DNA of 64,000 nt, taken from Limnoglobus roseus. GTDB taxonomy: Bacteria; Planctomycetota; Planctomycetia; Gemmatales; Gemmataceae. The notes below the pieces were generated by a model. That model saw only the letters and a list, made by a program, of their open reading frames with translations, was not told where the DNA came from and did no database searches. The position numbers and the translations under genes were made by a program. The stretch covers positions 682,001-746,000 of the forward strand of contig NZ_CP042425.1 in assembly GCF_008254045.1 (NCBI RefSeq), in the 5' to 3' direction. How positions within the stretch are numbered: the stretch's first letter is position 1; every line of letters starts with the position of its first letter. Positions 26,519-34,645 of the stretch are shown here, piece after piece.

Positions 26519-27043
26519 ATGGATCCCATGACCAGTTGTTCGACAATTGCTGTTCTGATGGTCGGCTTGTCCAACCTTTCGCCCCCGGACATTCTCCAGG
26601 CGAGGTTTTTCCAACTCAAACAATATTCGGCGGAGAAGGCGATTGTAAAACTCCGCCGCGAATTGGGAAACGACATCTCGATCGCATCAGATCGAGAATC
26701 GAATCGGATATTCTTGCGGGCTACTTCCGCGACATTTCAACAGGTCGAGACAATTCTCAATCGATTGGATGTTGCCCGGCCGAACTGCCTCCTTCAGTTT
26801 ATTCGTCTCAAGCACGTCCCCGCCAGTCTGGCTTGCCAAACGACGGACTTCTTGCTTTTACTACTGGCGGTCATCGACGGCGACGATGACCCGATTTATC
26901 TAACGCCGGAAACGCGAAAAAATGCAGCCATCATGGCCGGTGGAACCTGGGACCGATGGCAGCAAGTCGCATTCTTCCTGCACTTGTTCGACCGAAATTT
27001 GTGGGGGCTTTACGGCAACGGTTGGGATTACATCACGAGATAG
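26519..27043 (+). CDS. Orphan secretin N-domain-like protein
   Basis: A 174-residue protein; ATG 26519 or 26528 both follow GAAGGGG. The middle (FFQLKQYSAEKAIVKLRREL ... ISIASDRESNRIFLRATSATFQQVETILNRLDV) matches the pattern of the small secretin N1 (NolW-like) domain: a strand, a helix, a Thr/Ser-Asn-rich turn and the ending xxxILxxLD. No beta-barrel gate follows; the remaining 65 residues are unlike a secretin. Local GC is clearly lower than in flanking genes. Its last 16 bases overlap the convergent amidase gene. It may be a remnant or a stand-alone adaptor; uncertain. Confidence 0.55.
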   Translation: MDPMTSCSTIAVLMVGLSNLSPPDILQARFFQLKQYSAEKAIVKLRRELGNDISIASDRESNRIFLRATSATFQQVETILNRLDVARPNCLLQFIRLKHVPASLACQTTDFLLLLLAVIDGDDDPIYLTPETRKNAAIMAGGTWDRWQQVAFFLHLFDRNLWGLYGNGWDYITR

Positions 27044-27993
27044 CGCTTCGGCACCTCGGCCCCGGCCACGTAGCTGAGCTTCGCGAGCTTGCACATCTGG
27101 TAGACGTTGATGCGGAAGTCCGGGCACGTGCTCACCAGGCAGTAGGCGTCCGTCGGCGTGAAGCCGTACTCGGTGATGAGCCAGTCCATCAGGTGGAACG
27201 TGGCCGTTTCCACCGCGACCTCCAACGGGCGGTCGGCGTGGACGGCGATCAGGGCGTCCGGCTTCTCGATCCGCAGGTACGGCATCCGCTTGCCCTTCAG
27301 CAGTTCGAGCCGCAGGCGGACGGTCGATTTCGTCTCGGCGGCGGTGCCGGTGAACTCGGTGTCGCCCTGGCTGGCGTGCACGTCGCCGAGGTAGAACAGG
27401 CCGCCGGGGTGCGACACCGGCAGGTAGATCTTGTTGCCGACGGCCATGTCGCGGGCGTCGAGGTTGCCGCCCCACGGGCCTTGCCCGTCGAGGCTGGTCA
27501 CGACCTCGCGGTCCGGGCAAACACCGAGCGTGCCGACGAACGGCGTGATCGGCCAACGGATCTTGTCGTTGAAGTGCAGCGTGCCGTCGCGGGTGGTGCC
27601 GCTGGGACCGGGCGTGTGCCGAAAGATGCGCGTCGTGTAGTCGCTCGACAGCTCCGGCCACCGGGTCGATTCGCCGAGCGGGCCGCGCTTCGGGCCGACG
27701 GCGATCCACGAGTAATCATCGACGGTGATCTCTTCCAGGTGAACGACGATCGTGTCACCCTTCTCGGCTCCTTCGACGAACACCGGGCCGCCGATCGGGT
27801 TCACCAGCGGCGGCGAGCGGTCGAAGCCAGGCCGCTTCCCAGGGATGGCCTTGTCTGCCGGCGTGCGGAAGTAGCCGACGCTGGCGTCGAAGGTTTCGAT
27901 CTCGAACGACTCGCCGGGCTGCACGCGGAGCAGCGGCTCGTCGCGCCAGTCGAAGGCGAACCGGGTGGCGAGGTCGCGGGGGATGCGTTGCAT
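27028..27993 (-). CDS. Acetamidase/formamidase family protein
   Basis: A 321-residue protein of family length. The signature GDVHASQGDTE is present, together with GGNLDARDMAVG and ending in YGFTPTDAYCLVS. The family hydrolyses formamide, acetamide and related short amides to ammonia and the acid. The gene lies 15 bases downstream of a sulfatase gene on the same strand, so it is probably co-transcribed with it. The start ATG is at 27993. Confidence 0.88.
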   Translation of the reverse strand: MQRIPRDLATRFAFDWRDEPLLRVQPGESFEIETFDASVGYFRTPADKAIPGKRPGFDRSPPLVNPIGGPVFVEGAEKGDTIVVHLEEITVDDYSWIAVGPKRGPLGESTRWPELSSDYTTRIFRHTPGPSGTTRDGTLHFNDKIRWPITPFVGTLGVCPDREVVTSLDGQGPWGGNLDARDMAVGNKIYLPVSHPGGLFYLGDVHASQGDTEFTGTAAETKSTVRLRLELLKGKRMPYLRIEKPDALIAVHADRPLEVAVETATFHLMDWLITEYGFTPTDAYCLVSTCPDFRINVYQMCKLAKLSYVAGAEVPKRYLVM

Positions 27994-28008
27994 GTGGTCT
28001 CCAAACGG

Positions 28009-29412
28009 TTACTTCTTCACCGCTGCGTCGATCGCCTTCCGCCACTCGCGGTACGACTTCGCCGTCTCAGCGGCCGTCGTCTCGGGCTTTAGCTTCGACA
28101 CGTCGACGTCCGCGTAGAGCGTCTTGTGCAGGGCCGCGTCGAAGTTCGGGTTCGGCAAGTTCGTCTGGGCGTCCAAACTCTTGAGCCAAGTGTCGAAGAG
28201 TGTGCGGAGTTCCTGCGTTTGTTGCTTCCGCAACGCGGCCTGGTTGTTCGTCTCGCCGGGGTCGGCCGTGACGTTGTACAGTTCGTTCGAGCCGTCCTCG
28301 TAGTTCACGATCAGCTTGCGGTCGCCGCGCCGGACCGCGCCGCCCGGCCGACTGCCCTGGTTGGTGTAGTGCGGGACGTGCCAGAACAACGTTCGCTCGG
28401 CCGCCTTTTCGCCCTTCAACTGCGGCAGCAAACTCACGCCGTCGAGCGGGCCGTCGGGCGTAACGCCGCACACGGTCAGAAGTGTCGGCGTCCAGTCGGT
28501 GCTAATGGCCGCGTCGTTGCAGACGCTCCCTGGCTTCACAACGCCGGGCCAGCGGACGATCAGCGGCACGCGGATGCCGCCCTCGTACAGGAAGCCCTTG
28601 CCGGCCCGGTACGGCGTGCTGTGCGTCGGCGGGTCGTCCTTCAGTTCCGGCACGTGCAGGCCGCCGTTGTCGGACGTAAACACCACGAGCGTCTTCTCGG
28701 TCAGTTTCAGTGCGTCGAGCTTCGCCAGCACCCGGCCGACGGAAGCATCCATCTCCTCGATCATGGCCGCGTAGGTCGGATTGAACGTCGCCTTATACTT
28801 CTCGACCAGTTCCGGCTTCGCGGCCAGCGGGATGTGCGGCGTGTGATGGGCCAGGTACAGGAAGAACGGCCTGTCGCGATTGGCCGTGAGAAACTCTTCG
28901 GCCTTCGCGGTGAGTTCTTCTTGCGCCTTCGCGGTGGGCGACTCCTTCGCGTCGAAGGCTACGTCGAAGCCCTGCTTGTCCGGCGTGAAGCCGAGGTGCC
29001 ACTTGCCGACGGCGGCGGTCGCGTAGCCGGCGGCCTTCAGGTACTCGGCCAGCGTCTTCTCTTCCAGCGGCAGTTGCAGGCGAATCTTCGGGTGCAGCAA
29101 TTTTTGCGACGGGGCATCCGCGCGGCCGGGCAGGAACGTCGTGAGGTGGAGGCGGGCCGGGTGCTTGCCCGTCAGGATGGCCGCCCGCGTCGGCGAACAG
29201 ACCGGGCAAGCGGCGTAGGCAGTGGTGAACCGCACGCCGTCCTTCGCGAGCGTGTCGAGGTTCGGCGTGCGGTGTTCCGCGCGGCCGTAACAGGCGAGGT
29301 CGTTGATGCCGAGGTCGTCGGCCAGGATGAAGACGACGTTCGGCTTCTCGGCCGCGAACGCGGCGGGAACGAGCGTGAGAACGAACAGCGCGGAGAGCAA
29401 GCGTGCGAGCAT
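28009..29412 (-). CDS. Exported type I sulfatase
   Basis: A 467-residue enzyme with signal peptide (LLSALFVLTLVPAAFAAEK). The sulfatase site CSPTRAAILTG has Cys72, the residue converted to formylglycine. Metal ligands are visible in ILADDLG (Asp32, Asp33) and TSDNGG near 260. Substrate classes cannot be read from the sequence, but planctomycetes carry many sulfatases for sulfated polysaccharides. The modifying enzyme is not in the window. The ATG at 29412 gives a clean signal peptide; a longer upstream frame has no credible start. Confidence 0.92.
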   Translation of the reverse strand: MLARLLSALFVLTLVPAAFAAEKPNVVFILADDLGINDLACYGRAEHRTPNLDTLAKDGVRFTTAYAACPVCSPTRAAILTGKHPARLHLTTFLPGRADAPSQKLLHPKIRLQLPLEEKTLAEYLKAAGYATAAVGKWHLGFTPDKQGFDVAFDAKESPTAKAQEELTAKAEEFLTANRDRPFFLYLAHHTPHIPLAAKPELVEKYKATFNPTYAAMIEEMDASVGRVLAKLDALKLTEKTLVVFTSDNGGLHVPELKDDPPTHSTPYRAGKGFLYEGGIRVPLIVRWPGVVKPGSVCNDAAISTDWTPTLLTVCGVTPDGPLDGVSLLPQLKGEKAAERTLFWHVPHYTNQGSRPGGAVRRGDRKLIVNYEDGSNELYNVTADPGETNNQAALRKQQTQELRTLFDTWLKSLDAQTNLPNPNFDAALHKTLYADVDVSKLKPETTAAETAKSYREWRKAIDAAVKK

Positions 29413-29485
29413 GGCGGCGCGACGAGTGGTAGCGGGTAGTCGGGGTGAAGTTGGTTGTATGCCGGCGGTCGGGCGAAGGGAATTG

Positions 29486-29514
29486 TTGACCCGCCGCGAG
29501 CGATGTCCTACGAT
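29486..29514 (+). promoter_or_regulatory. Housekeeping-type promoter of the HELYH gene
   Basis: TTGACC (29486-29491), 17-base spacer, TACGAT (29509-29514). It lies 34 bases before the start codon at 29548 and is the best-matched promoter in the window. Confidence 0.55.
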
Positions 29515-29547
29515 GGCCCTCCTCACGCTTCTCGGAGAAACCCCAGG

Positions 29548-30249
29548 ATGACCGGCGTGCCCGCCAGCGCCCCTGCCCCCGTGTTCCGCTCGCGGTGGCT
29601 GTTGGAACGGCGGTGGGATTCGTCCCGGCCGCTGCCGATCCGCCCCATCGTGGCCCGCACCAAGCCGCCGTTTCCGACGACGCCGTTCGACTTCACCGCC
29701 GCCCTGCGCGTGCTGTGCGAAGACGTCATGGCCCGCTGCCCGACGTTCGCGACGCTCGACCCGAAGCGGATGCTGTTGACCTACGCCCCGTGCCGCAACC
29801 GCAGCCGATTCGGCGTGCAGGCCCGCGTCACGCCGATGCGGTTCCGTGCCGGTGCCCTCACCCGACGGATGCGCGGCGTCCTGTACGGCGTGCAGCGGTA
29901 CTACGTGGACGGCCGGGAGATGCTGTACCTCGTCACGTTCTCGCTGCCGCGGTTCCTGGACCAGACGTTCGAAGACAAGTTGGTGACGGTGTTCCACGAA
30001 CTGTACCACATCAGCCCGGCGTTCGACGGCGACCTCCGCCGACTACCGGGCCGGTACGAGGTCCACTCGCACTCGAAGCACGCCTACGACCAGCACATGC
30101 TCACGCTAGTGCGGGCCTACCTGACCGACCACCCGCGGCCGGAGGTGTACGAACCATTCCGCTTCCGCACGGCTGAGCTGCTGAACCGCCACGGCCGCAT
30201 CACCGGCGTCGTCGTCCCGCGACCGAAGCTGGTGCCGCTGGCGTGGTGA
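29548..30249 (+). CDS. Putative zinc metalloprotein with HELYH motif
   Basis: A 233-residue soluble protein. The zincin-like motif HELYH (in VTVFHELYHISPAFDGDLRR) lies near residue 150, and a cluster of histidines follows (EVHSHSKHAYDQH) that could supply a third ligand. The N-terminus is Pro/Arg-rich; the middle is a strand-rich Arg-dominated region. There is no signal peptide. It could be a peptidase or a metal-binding regulator; the family is not one I can name with certainty. Confidence 0.65.
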   Translation: MTGVPASAPAPVFRSRWLLERRWDSSRPLPIRPIVARTKPPFPTTPFDFTAALRVLCEDVMARCPTFATLDPKRMLLTYAPCRNRSRFGVQARVTPMRFRAGALTRRMRGVLYGVQRYYVDGREMLYLVTFSLPRFLDQTFEDKLVTVFHELYHISPAFDGDLRRLPGRYEVHSHSKHAYDQHMLTLVRAYLTDHPRPEVYEPFRFRTAELLNRHGRITGVVVPRPKLVPLAW

Positions 30250-30257
30250 TTGGGCGG

Positions 30258-31415
30258 CTAACGCTTCCGCACCCACACCAGCCCGTCGATCACGTCCGTC
30301 CGGCCATCTTCCAGCTTGCCGGATTCGTCGATCACCAAGACGCCTCCCTCCACCAATCGCGGCCAGAAATACTCCCGCGCAGCCCCAGCGTCCGCGCCGG
30401 CAGCGACGTGGACGAACGAAAACCGTGGCGCGTCCCCGGACGTCGCTTCCGCGAACGGTCTGGCGTGGTAGACGACCCGGTAGCCGGCGAGAAACTCCCG
30501 CGCGTCGTCCTCGCCGTGCGGGCCGAAGCGGTGCAGTGTCTTCGCGGGGTCCGCGCCGGCAAGTACCTTCGCGAAGCCACTGCCGCCCCCGCCGACTTCG
30601 GCCAGGTCCCCGGGGAGGGCCGCCGCGTCGCGCACGGCGCGAGCGAGGGCCGCCAGTTGGCGTGCGGCGATGGGCGTGCGGCCATTACCGCGGGCTGCGA
30701 CCGACCGGGCCAACCGGCCGGGGAGTTCGTCGATCTCCGGCAGGCGAACGTTCTCGCCCCAGCCGTGGATGTTCCCCACCCGCTCCCAGTGGCAGTTGTT
30801 GATCGGGCCGATTTCCAGAATCGTGGGAACCTTCAACCCCTCGGCCACGGCGAACGGGGCGCTCTGGTTGCCGACGTACAACTCACACCCTTGTACGACC
30901 TCCGCCAGTTGCAGGAGGTTCTCGGTGTAGGCGTAGCTGACCGGCCCGACGTTGCGGCAGAAGTCGGCGTGCTCGTCCGGCAGGCCGACGAAGACCGCCT
31001 CGCGACGGTATTTCTCGTACACCCGTTTCCACGGGAAGCGGGTGTTACGGTAGCGGGCCGAGCGGTGGAAGACGACGCGGGCCGTACGGTTCGGCCGGGC
31101 GAACAGCCACGGCTGTTCCCGCGGCGGGTGCGGCAGGCCGAACGCCTCGCACGCCATGTCGGTGAGGTTGAGGTAGTTCTTGTAGTGTTGCCGCCAGACG
31201 TCCAGGATGACCCCTTCGCCGGTCGGCGACCACCGCACCTTCGAGATGTACGGCTGGGCCTCGATCAGTGGGGCGATCAGGGCCGCCCGCGGTTCGCTCA
31301 TGCCGTGTGACGTGCCACGCATGGGGTAGAGGACCAACTCTCCGCCGCCCTTCGCCCGGACGATCGGCAGGTGATAGATGGTGTCGCCGAAGTCCCCGCC
31401 GTGCGAGTAAATCAT
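30258..31415 (-). CDS. Fusion of a glycosyltransferase-9-like domain and a TylF-like methyltransferase domain
   Basis: A 385-residue protein starting MIYSHGGDFGDTIYHLPIV, the glycine-rich opening of heptosyltransferase-type (GT9) folds. Residues 1-235 include YVGNQSAPFAVAEGLKVPTILEIGP, the typical GT9 C-terminal site. From about 245 the sequence becomes a class I SAM-dependent methyltransferase-like segment: LAEVGGGGSGFAKVLAGAD, then FSFVHVAAGADAGAAREYFWPRLVEGGVLVIDES, which parallels TylF/macrocin O-methyltransferases. The usual VDLYEP metal motif is missing. It may make a methylated sugar in one chain, or the second domain may be inactive. The first GGDFGD loop is short. Confidence 0.65.
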   Translation of the reverse strand: MIYSHGGDFGDTIYHLPIVRAKGGGELVLYPMRGTSHGMSEPRAALIAPLIEAQPYISKVRWSPTGEGVILDVWRQHYKNYLNLTDMACEAFGLPHPPREQPWLFARPNRTARVVFHRSARYRNTRFPWKRVYEKYRREAVFVGLPDEHADFCRNVGPVSYAYTENLLQLAEVVQGCELYVGNQSAPFAVAEGLKVPTILEIGPINNCHWERVGNIHGWGENVRLPEIDELPGRLARSVAARGNGRTPIAARQLAALARAVRDAAALPGDLAEVGGGGSGFAKVLAGADPAKTLHRFGPHGEDDAREFLAGYRVVYHARPFAEATSGDAPRFSFVHVAAGADAGAAREYFWPRLVEGGVLVIDESGKLEDGRTDVIDGLVWVRKR

Positions 31416-31492
31416 GCCGGCCCCCGAGTGAGCGGTGCGCAAGCCCTGCCGGCCCCCTTGCGGGGTACATCCTACCACACCGCCCGTCCCGC

Positions 31493-31927
31493 TCACCCGT
31501 CCAGCGGCGGCAGTACGTCCGGCTCGATCTGGTAGCCGTCGGCCAGCGCGTTCGTCGAATTGAACAACGCCGCCACGGCGAGCACTTCGCCGACGGCTTC
31601 GGCGTCGAAGCCGAGCTTGCGGAGGGCGGCGGTGTGCGAGTTCACGCAGTACGCACAGCCGTTCGTCGCGGAGACGGCCAGCGCGATTGCCTCGCGCATC
31701 AGCGGGTCCAACTTCGACGTGCGGCCGGCGGCTTCCGGGTGCATGATCGCCTTCAAGCGGGTCCACGTCAGTTCGAGATGGTCCGGGTTCGTCGCGAGGA
31801 CGCGCCAGATGTTCGGCACGAAGTCGATCTTCTTCGTGGCCTTGATGTCGGCGTAGACCGCGACCACTTTGCCGACGGCGGATTCCTCACTGACCGGCGT
31901 GACGGTCGCGATTCGGGCGGGCTTCAT
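31493..31927 (-). CDS. AhpD-like carboxymuconolactone decarboxylase family protein
   Basis: A 144-residue protein with GGAGGAG before the ATG at 31927. The AhpD redox core is NGCAYCVNSH (Cys91, Cys94, His98). This family supports alkylhydroperoxidase activity through a Cys-x-x-Cys disulfide relay. It is divergent from an ATP-grasp gene 81 bases away, sharing a promoter region with an inverted repeat (GATTCT/AGAATC at 31948-31980). Confidence 0.85.
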   Translation of the reverse strand: MKPARIATVTPVSEESAVGKVVAVYADIKATKKIDFVPNIWRVLATNPDHLELTWTRLKAIMHPEAAGRTSKLDPLMREAIALAVSATNGCAYCVNSHTAALRKLGFDAEAVGEVLAVAALFNSTNALADGYQIEPDVLPPLDG

Positions 31928-31947
31928 TGTCAACTCCTCCGATGGCC

Positions 31948-31980
31948 GATTCTCGGGACAGGCTATTGAATAGCAGAATC
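31948..31980. promoter_or_regulatory. Inverted repeats in the AhpD/ATP-grasp divergent region
   Basis: GATTCT (31948-31953) and AGAATC (31975-31980) flank CTATTGAATAG (31963-31973), itself a near palindrome. Such nested symmetry in an 81-base divergent region suggests an operator; the regulator is unknown. Confidence 0.3.
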
Positions 31981-32008
31981 GTCGTACCTGATTCCGGGTG
32001 GGTTCCAC

Positions 32009-33040
32009 ATGCCGCTGTCCCGACCGTTCGCGATCTACCACGAGCACCCGGACTGGTTCCGCCCGCTGTTCGCGGAACTCGACCGCCGCGGCATTCGCAC
32101 CGCGAAGCTCGACCCGCGGTCGCACCGCTACGACCCGGCGGAGCACGAATGCCCGTACTCGCTCGTGTTCAACCGCATGAGTCCGTCGGCGTACCTCCGC
32201 GGCGGCGTGCAGGGGATGTTCTACACGCTCGGCTACCTCGCGCACCTCGACCGCATCGGCGTGCCCGTCGTCAACGGCCTGACCGCGTTCACCATCGAAA
32301 CGTCGAAAGCCCGGCAACTTACGCTGCTGGAAGCGTTGAAGCTGCCGTACCCGAAGTCGCGCGTCATCAACCACGCGAGTCAGGCGGTCGAGGCGGCCGA
32401 CGGGCTACGGTTCCCCGTCGTGGTGAAGGCCAACGTCGGCGGCAGCGGGGCCGGCATCGTGCGGTTCGACACGCGCGAAGACCTGGCACGGGCGGCGGCC
32501 GAGAACCGCCTCGACTTCGGCGTCGACCACACAGCCCTCGTGCAAGAGTTCACCCCGGCCCGCGGCGGGCACATCGTCCGCGTCGAGATGCTCGGCGGCA
32601 AGTTCCTCTACGCGATCAAGGTTTTCACGAACGGCGACAACTTCAACCTCTGCCCGGCCGACATCTGCCAGCGGAGTGACGGCGTCGAGTTGCAGCGCTC
32701 GGCGTGTGCGGTGGACGCGCCGAAGACCGGGCTGAAGGTCGAAGCGTACACGCCGCCGCAGGAGGTGATCGATGCCTGCGAAGAAATCGTTCACGCGGCC
32801 CAGATTGACGTGGGCGGCATCGAGTACATGATCGACGACCGCGACGGCCGCCTCGTGTACTACGACGTGAACGCCCTGTCGAACTTCGTGGCCGACGCGG
32901 TCAACGTCGTCGGCTTCGACCCGTTCGCGCGCCTCGTCGATTTCCTGGAGCGGAAGGCGAAGCTGCACTGGGAGCCGCATCTGCCGAAGCGGATCAAGCC
33001 TGTGCTAGACAGCATGGCCGACTGGGATGCGGCGATCTGA
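32009..33040 (+). CDS. ATP-grasp ligase, RimK-like
   Basis: A 343-residue protein. The ATP-grasp signature is complete: VVVKANVGGSGAGIVRF (lid glycine loop), VQEFTPARGGHIVRVEML, and the metal-binding end GGIEYMIDDRDGRLVYYDVNALSNFV. RimK-type enzymes add an amino acid or amine to a carboxylate using ATP. Neither substrate nor partner protein is apparent. The start ATG at 32009 lies close to the divergent AhpD gene. Confidence 0.83.
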   Translation: MPLSRPFAIYHEHPDWFRPLFAELDRRGIRTAKLDPRSHRYDPAEHECPYSLVFNRMSPSAYLRGGVQGMFYTLGYLAHLDRIGVPVVNGLTAFTIETSKARQLTLLEALKLPYPKSRVINHASQAVEAADGLRFPVVVKANVGGSGAGIVRFDTREDLARAAAENRLDFGVDHTALVQEFTPARGGHIVRVEMLGGKFLYAIKVFTNGDNFNLCPADICQRSDGVELQRSACAVDAPKTGLKVEAYTPPQEVIDACEEIVHAAQIDVGGIEYMIDDRDGRLVYYDVNALSNFVADAVNVVGFDPFARLVDFLERKAKLHWEPHLPKRIKPVLDSMADWDAAI

Positions 33041-33228
33041 CGAGCATTGGTTCCCCGGTCGCGTAAGAATTGGCGGCGTGGGAAGAAATCTTGACGTGGG
33101 TTGGGGCAAAATTGTTCCAGTCGTGGATATTATCTTTACAACCCGGACAATCGCACCTTAAACTCCATTCGGCTGATCGCCCTCGGCCCTCACGTCTCTC
33201 ACTTTGACTGTTTGCCCGAGGTTCGCCC

Positions 33229-34395
33229 ATGAGCACAGCCACCCGATTGCGGCTGCCGCGATCGCCTTTCTTTGATGCGGTGCGCAAGAGCGGGTTGTTG
33301 GCACCAGACGACCTGGTTGCTTTCATCACGCAGAACACCATCGACGACGCGACGTATCACAACCCGATCAAACTCGCCGCGCTTTTCGTCCGCAAGAAGC
33401 TGCTGACTAAATTCCAGGCGATGCACTTGCTCAAGGGCAAGACGCGCGGCTTCATCCTCGACCACTACAAGATTCTCAGCGGCATCCGCCAGGACCGCGT
33501 CGGCATGGTCTTCCTGGCCGAAGACCTCAACACCCGGCGGCAACTGACCCTGAAGGTACTGCCCACCGACCGCACGTCCGACAACACCATCCTGCGGGAG
33601 TTCGTCAAGGAAGTGCGGAACGCGGCCCGCGTCGACCACCCGAACGTCGCCCGCGTCCTCGACCTGTGCTACTGGAACGGTACACACTTCGTCGTCTCGG
33701 AATTCGTGGACGCCCCGACGCTCGACAAGATTCTGGAGAAGGGGCCGCTCGCCCCGGACGCGGCGGCGCAACTCGTCGCCCAAGTGGCCCTGGCCCTACG
33801 GGAAGTCCACCAACGGGGGCTGTTCCACCGCGACATCAAGCCGGCGAACATCGCCCTCCTGCCGGACGGCCGGGTGAAGTTGCTCGACCTCGGCCTGACG
33901 CACATGCTGGAGAACCCCTGGACGCACGTGACGAAGCGGATCAAGACGGCCGAGTACGCCGAGGAGATCGACCACGTCGCGCCGGAACAAGCCTGGGGCA
34001 ACGAGCCGGACGCCCGCAGCGACGTCTACGGCCTCGGATCGACGTTCTTCACGCTCCTGACCGGCCGGTCGCCGTTCCCCGGCCTCGCCGCCGAGAAGAT
34101 GGCCGAGCGGCAGGTGAAGGACGTGCCCGACCCGCGGCTGCTGAACCCGAACGTTCCCCAACAACTGAGCCAGATCGTGCAGAAGATGGGTGCCCGCGAC
34201 CCGCAGAACCGCTACCCGTCAGCGATGGAATTGCTGGCCGCCCTGCAACCGTGGCTGCCGATCAGCGACTGGCTGACGATCGCCGCGAGCCTGCCGGCGG
34301 ACAAGCCCACCGGCCCGCCGAAACGCCTCACCGACACGATGATCCCGGCGCTGAAGCCGCAGCGGTCGTGGTGGCGGAAACTGTGGCCGTGGTGA
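33229..34395 (+). CDS. Ser/Thr protein kinase with atypical glycine loop
   Basis: A 388-residue cytoplasmic kinase. A 75-residue N-terminal extension (LLTKFQAMHLLKGKTRGFILDHYKIL) is common in planctomycete kinases. Catalytic elements: Lys109 (LTLKVL), Glu128, HRDIKPAN (Asp202, Lys204, Asn207), DLG (Asp220, variant of DFG) and VAPEQ for the APE motif. The glycine-rich loop is degenerate (SGIRQDRVGMVF), so activity is likely but unproven. No membrane helix or sensor domain is present; the C-terminus ends in a Trp-rich tail. A strong terminator follows. Confidence 0.85.
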   Translation: MSTATRLRLPRSPFFDAVRKSGLLAPDDLVAFITQNTIDDATYHNPIKLAALFVRKKLLTKFQAMHLLKGKTRGFILDHYKILSGIRQDRVGMVFLAEDLNTRRQLTLKVLPTDRTSDNTILREFVKEVRNAARVDHPNVARVLDLCYWNGTHFVVSEFVDAPTLDKILEKGPLAPDAAAQLVAQVALALREVHQRGLFHRDIKPANIALLPDGRVKLLDLGLTHMLENPWTHVTKRIKTAEYAEEIDHVAPEQAWGNEPDARSDVYGLGSTFFTLLTGRSPFPGLAAEKMAERQVKDVPDPRLLNPNVPQQLSQIVQKMGARDPQNRYPSAMELLAALQPWLPISDWLTIAASLPADKPTGPPKRLTDTMIPALKPQRSWWRKLWPW

Positions 34396-34419
34396 AGAAG
34401 ATGAAGGGGTGACACAACG

Positions 34420-34452
34420 AAGGGGCGAGAAGACACGGTCTTCTCGCCCCTT
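34420..34452 (+). terminator. Terminator of the kinase gene
   Basis: A perfect 15-bp stem, AAGGGGCGAGAAGAC (34420-34434) with GTCTTCTCGCCCCTT (34438-34452) and a three-base loop, lies 25 bases after the kinase stop. Confidence 0.75.
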
Positions 34453-34513
34453 TCGGCTTTCAGGTAGGTCGGCCAACTACCTTCCAGGCACGGGGCGGTT
34501 CATACCAAGGCAA

Positions 34514-34573
34514 CGGCGAGCCGAGCGGCGTAAGCCGCCGGGTGAAGGACATTCGCCCGCGGCTTACGCCGCA
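34514..34573. repeat. REP-like inverted repeat, covarying copy C
   Basis: The left half (34517-34544) follows the core of copies A and B, but the small hairpin reads GCGGC-GTAA-GCCGC instead of GCACC-GTAA-GGTGC. The flanks GAGCCGA and CGGGTG are kept. The right half (about 34554-34572) is an imperfect complement. Two stem base pairs have changed on both sides at once, so the folded form appears conserved. Confidence 0.7.
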
Positions 34574-34587
34574 TCGCGGGACGAAAA

Positions 34588-34622
34588 GAAGGGGCGAGAG
34601 GCCCAGGCCCTCTCGCCCCTTC
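34588..34622 (-). terminator. Terminator of the minus-strand FG-GAP gene
   Basis: The stem GAAGGGGCGAGAG (34588-34600) with CTCTCGCCCCTTC (34610-34622), with a short extension inside. On the minus strand it is followed by TTTT. It lies 24 bases after the FG-GAP gene stop. Confidence 0.7.
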
Positions 34623-34645
34623 ACGTGTCACCCCGTCATCTTCAA

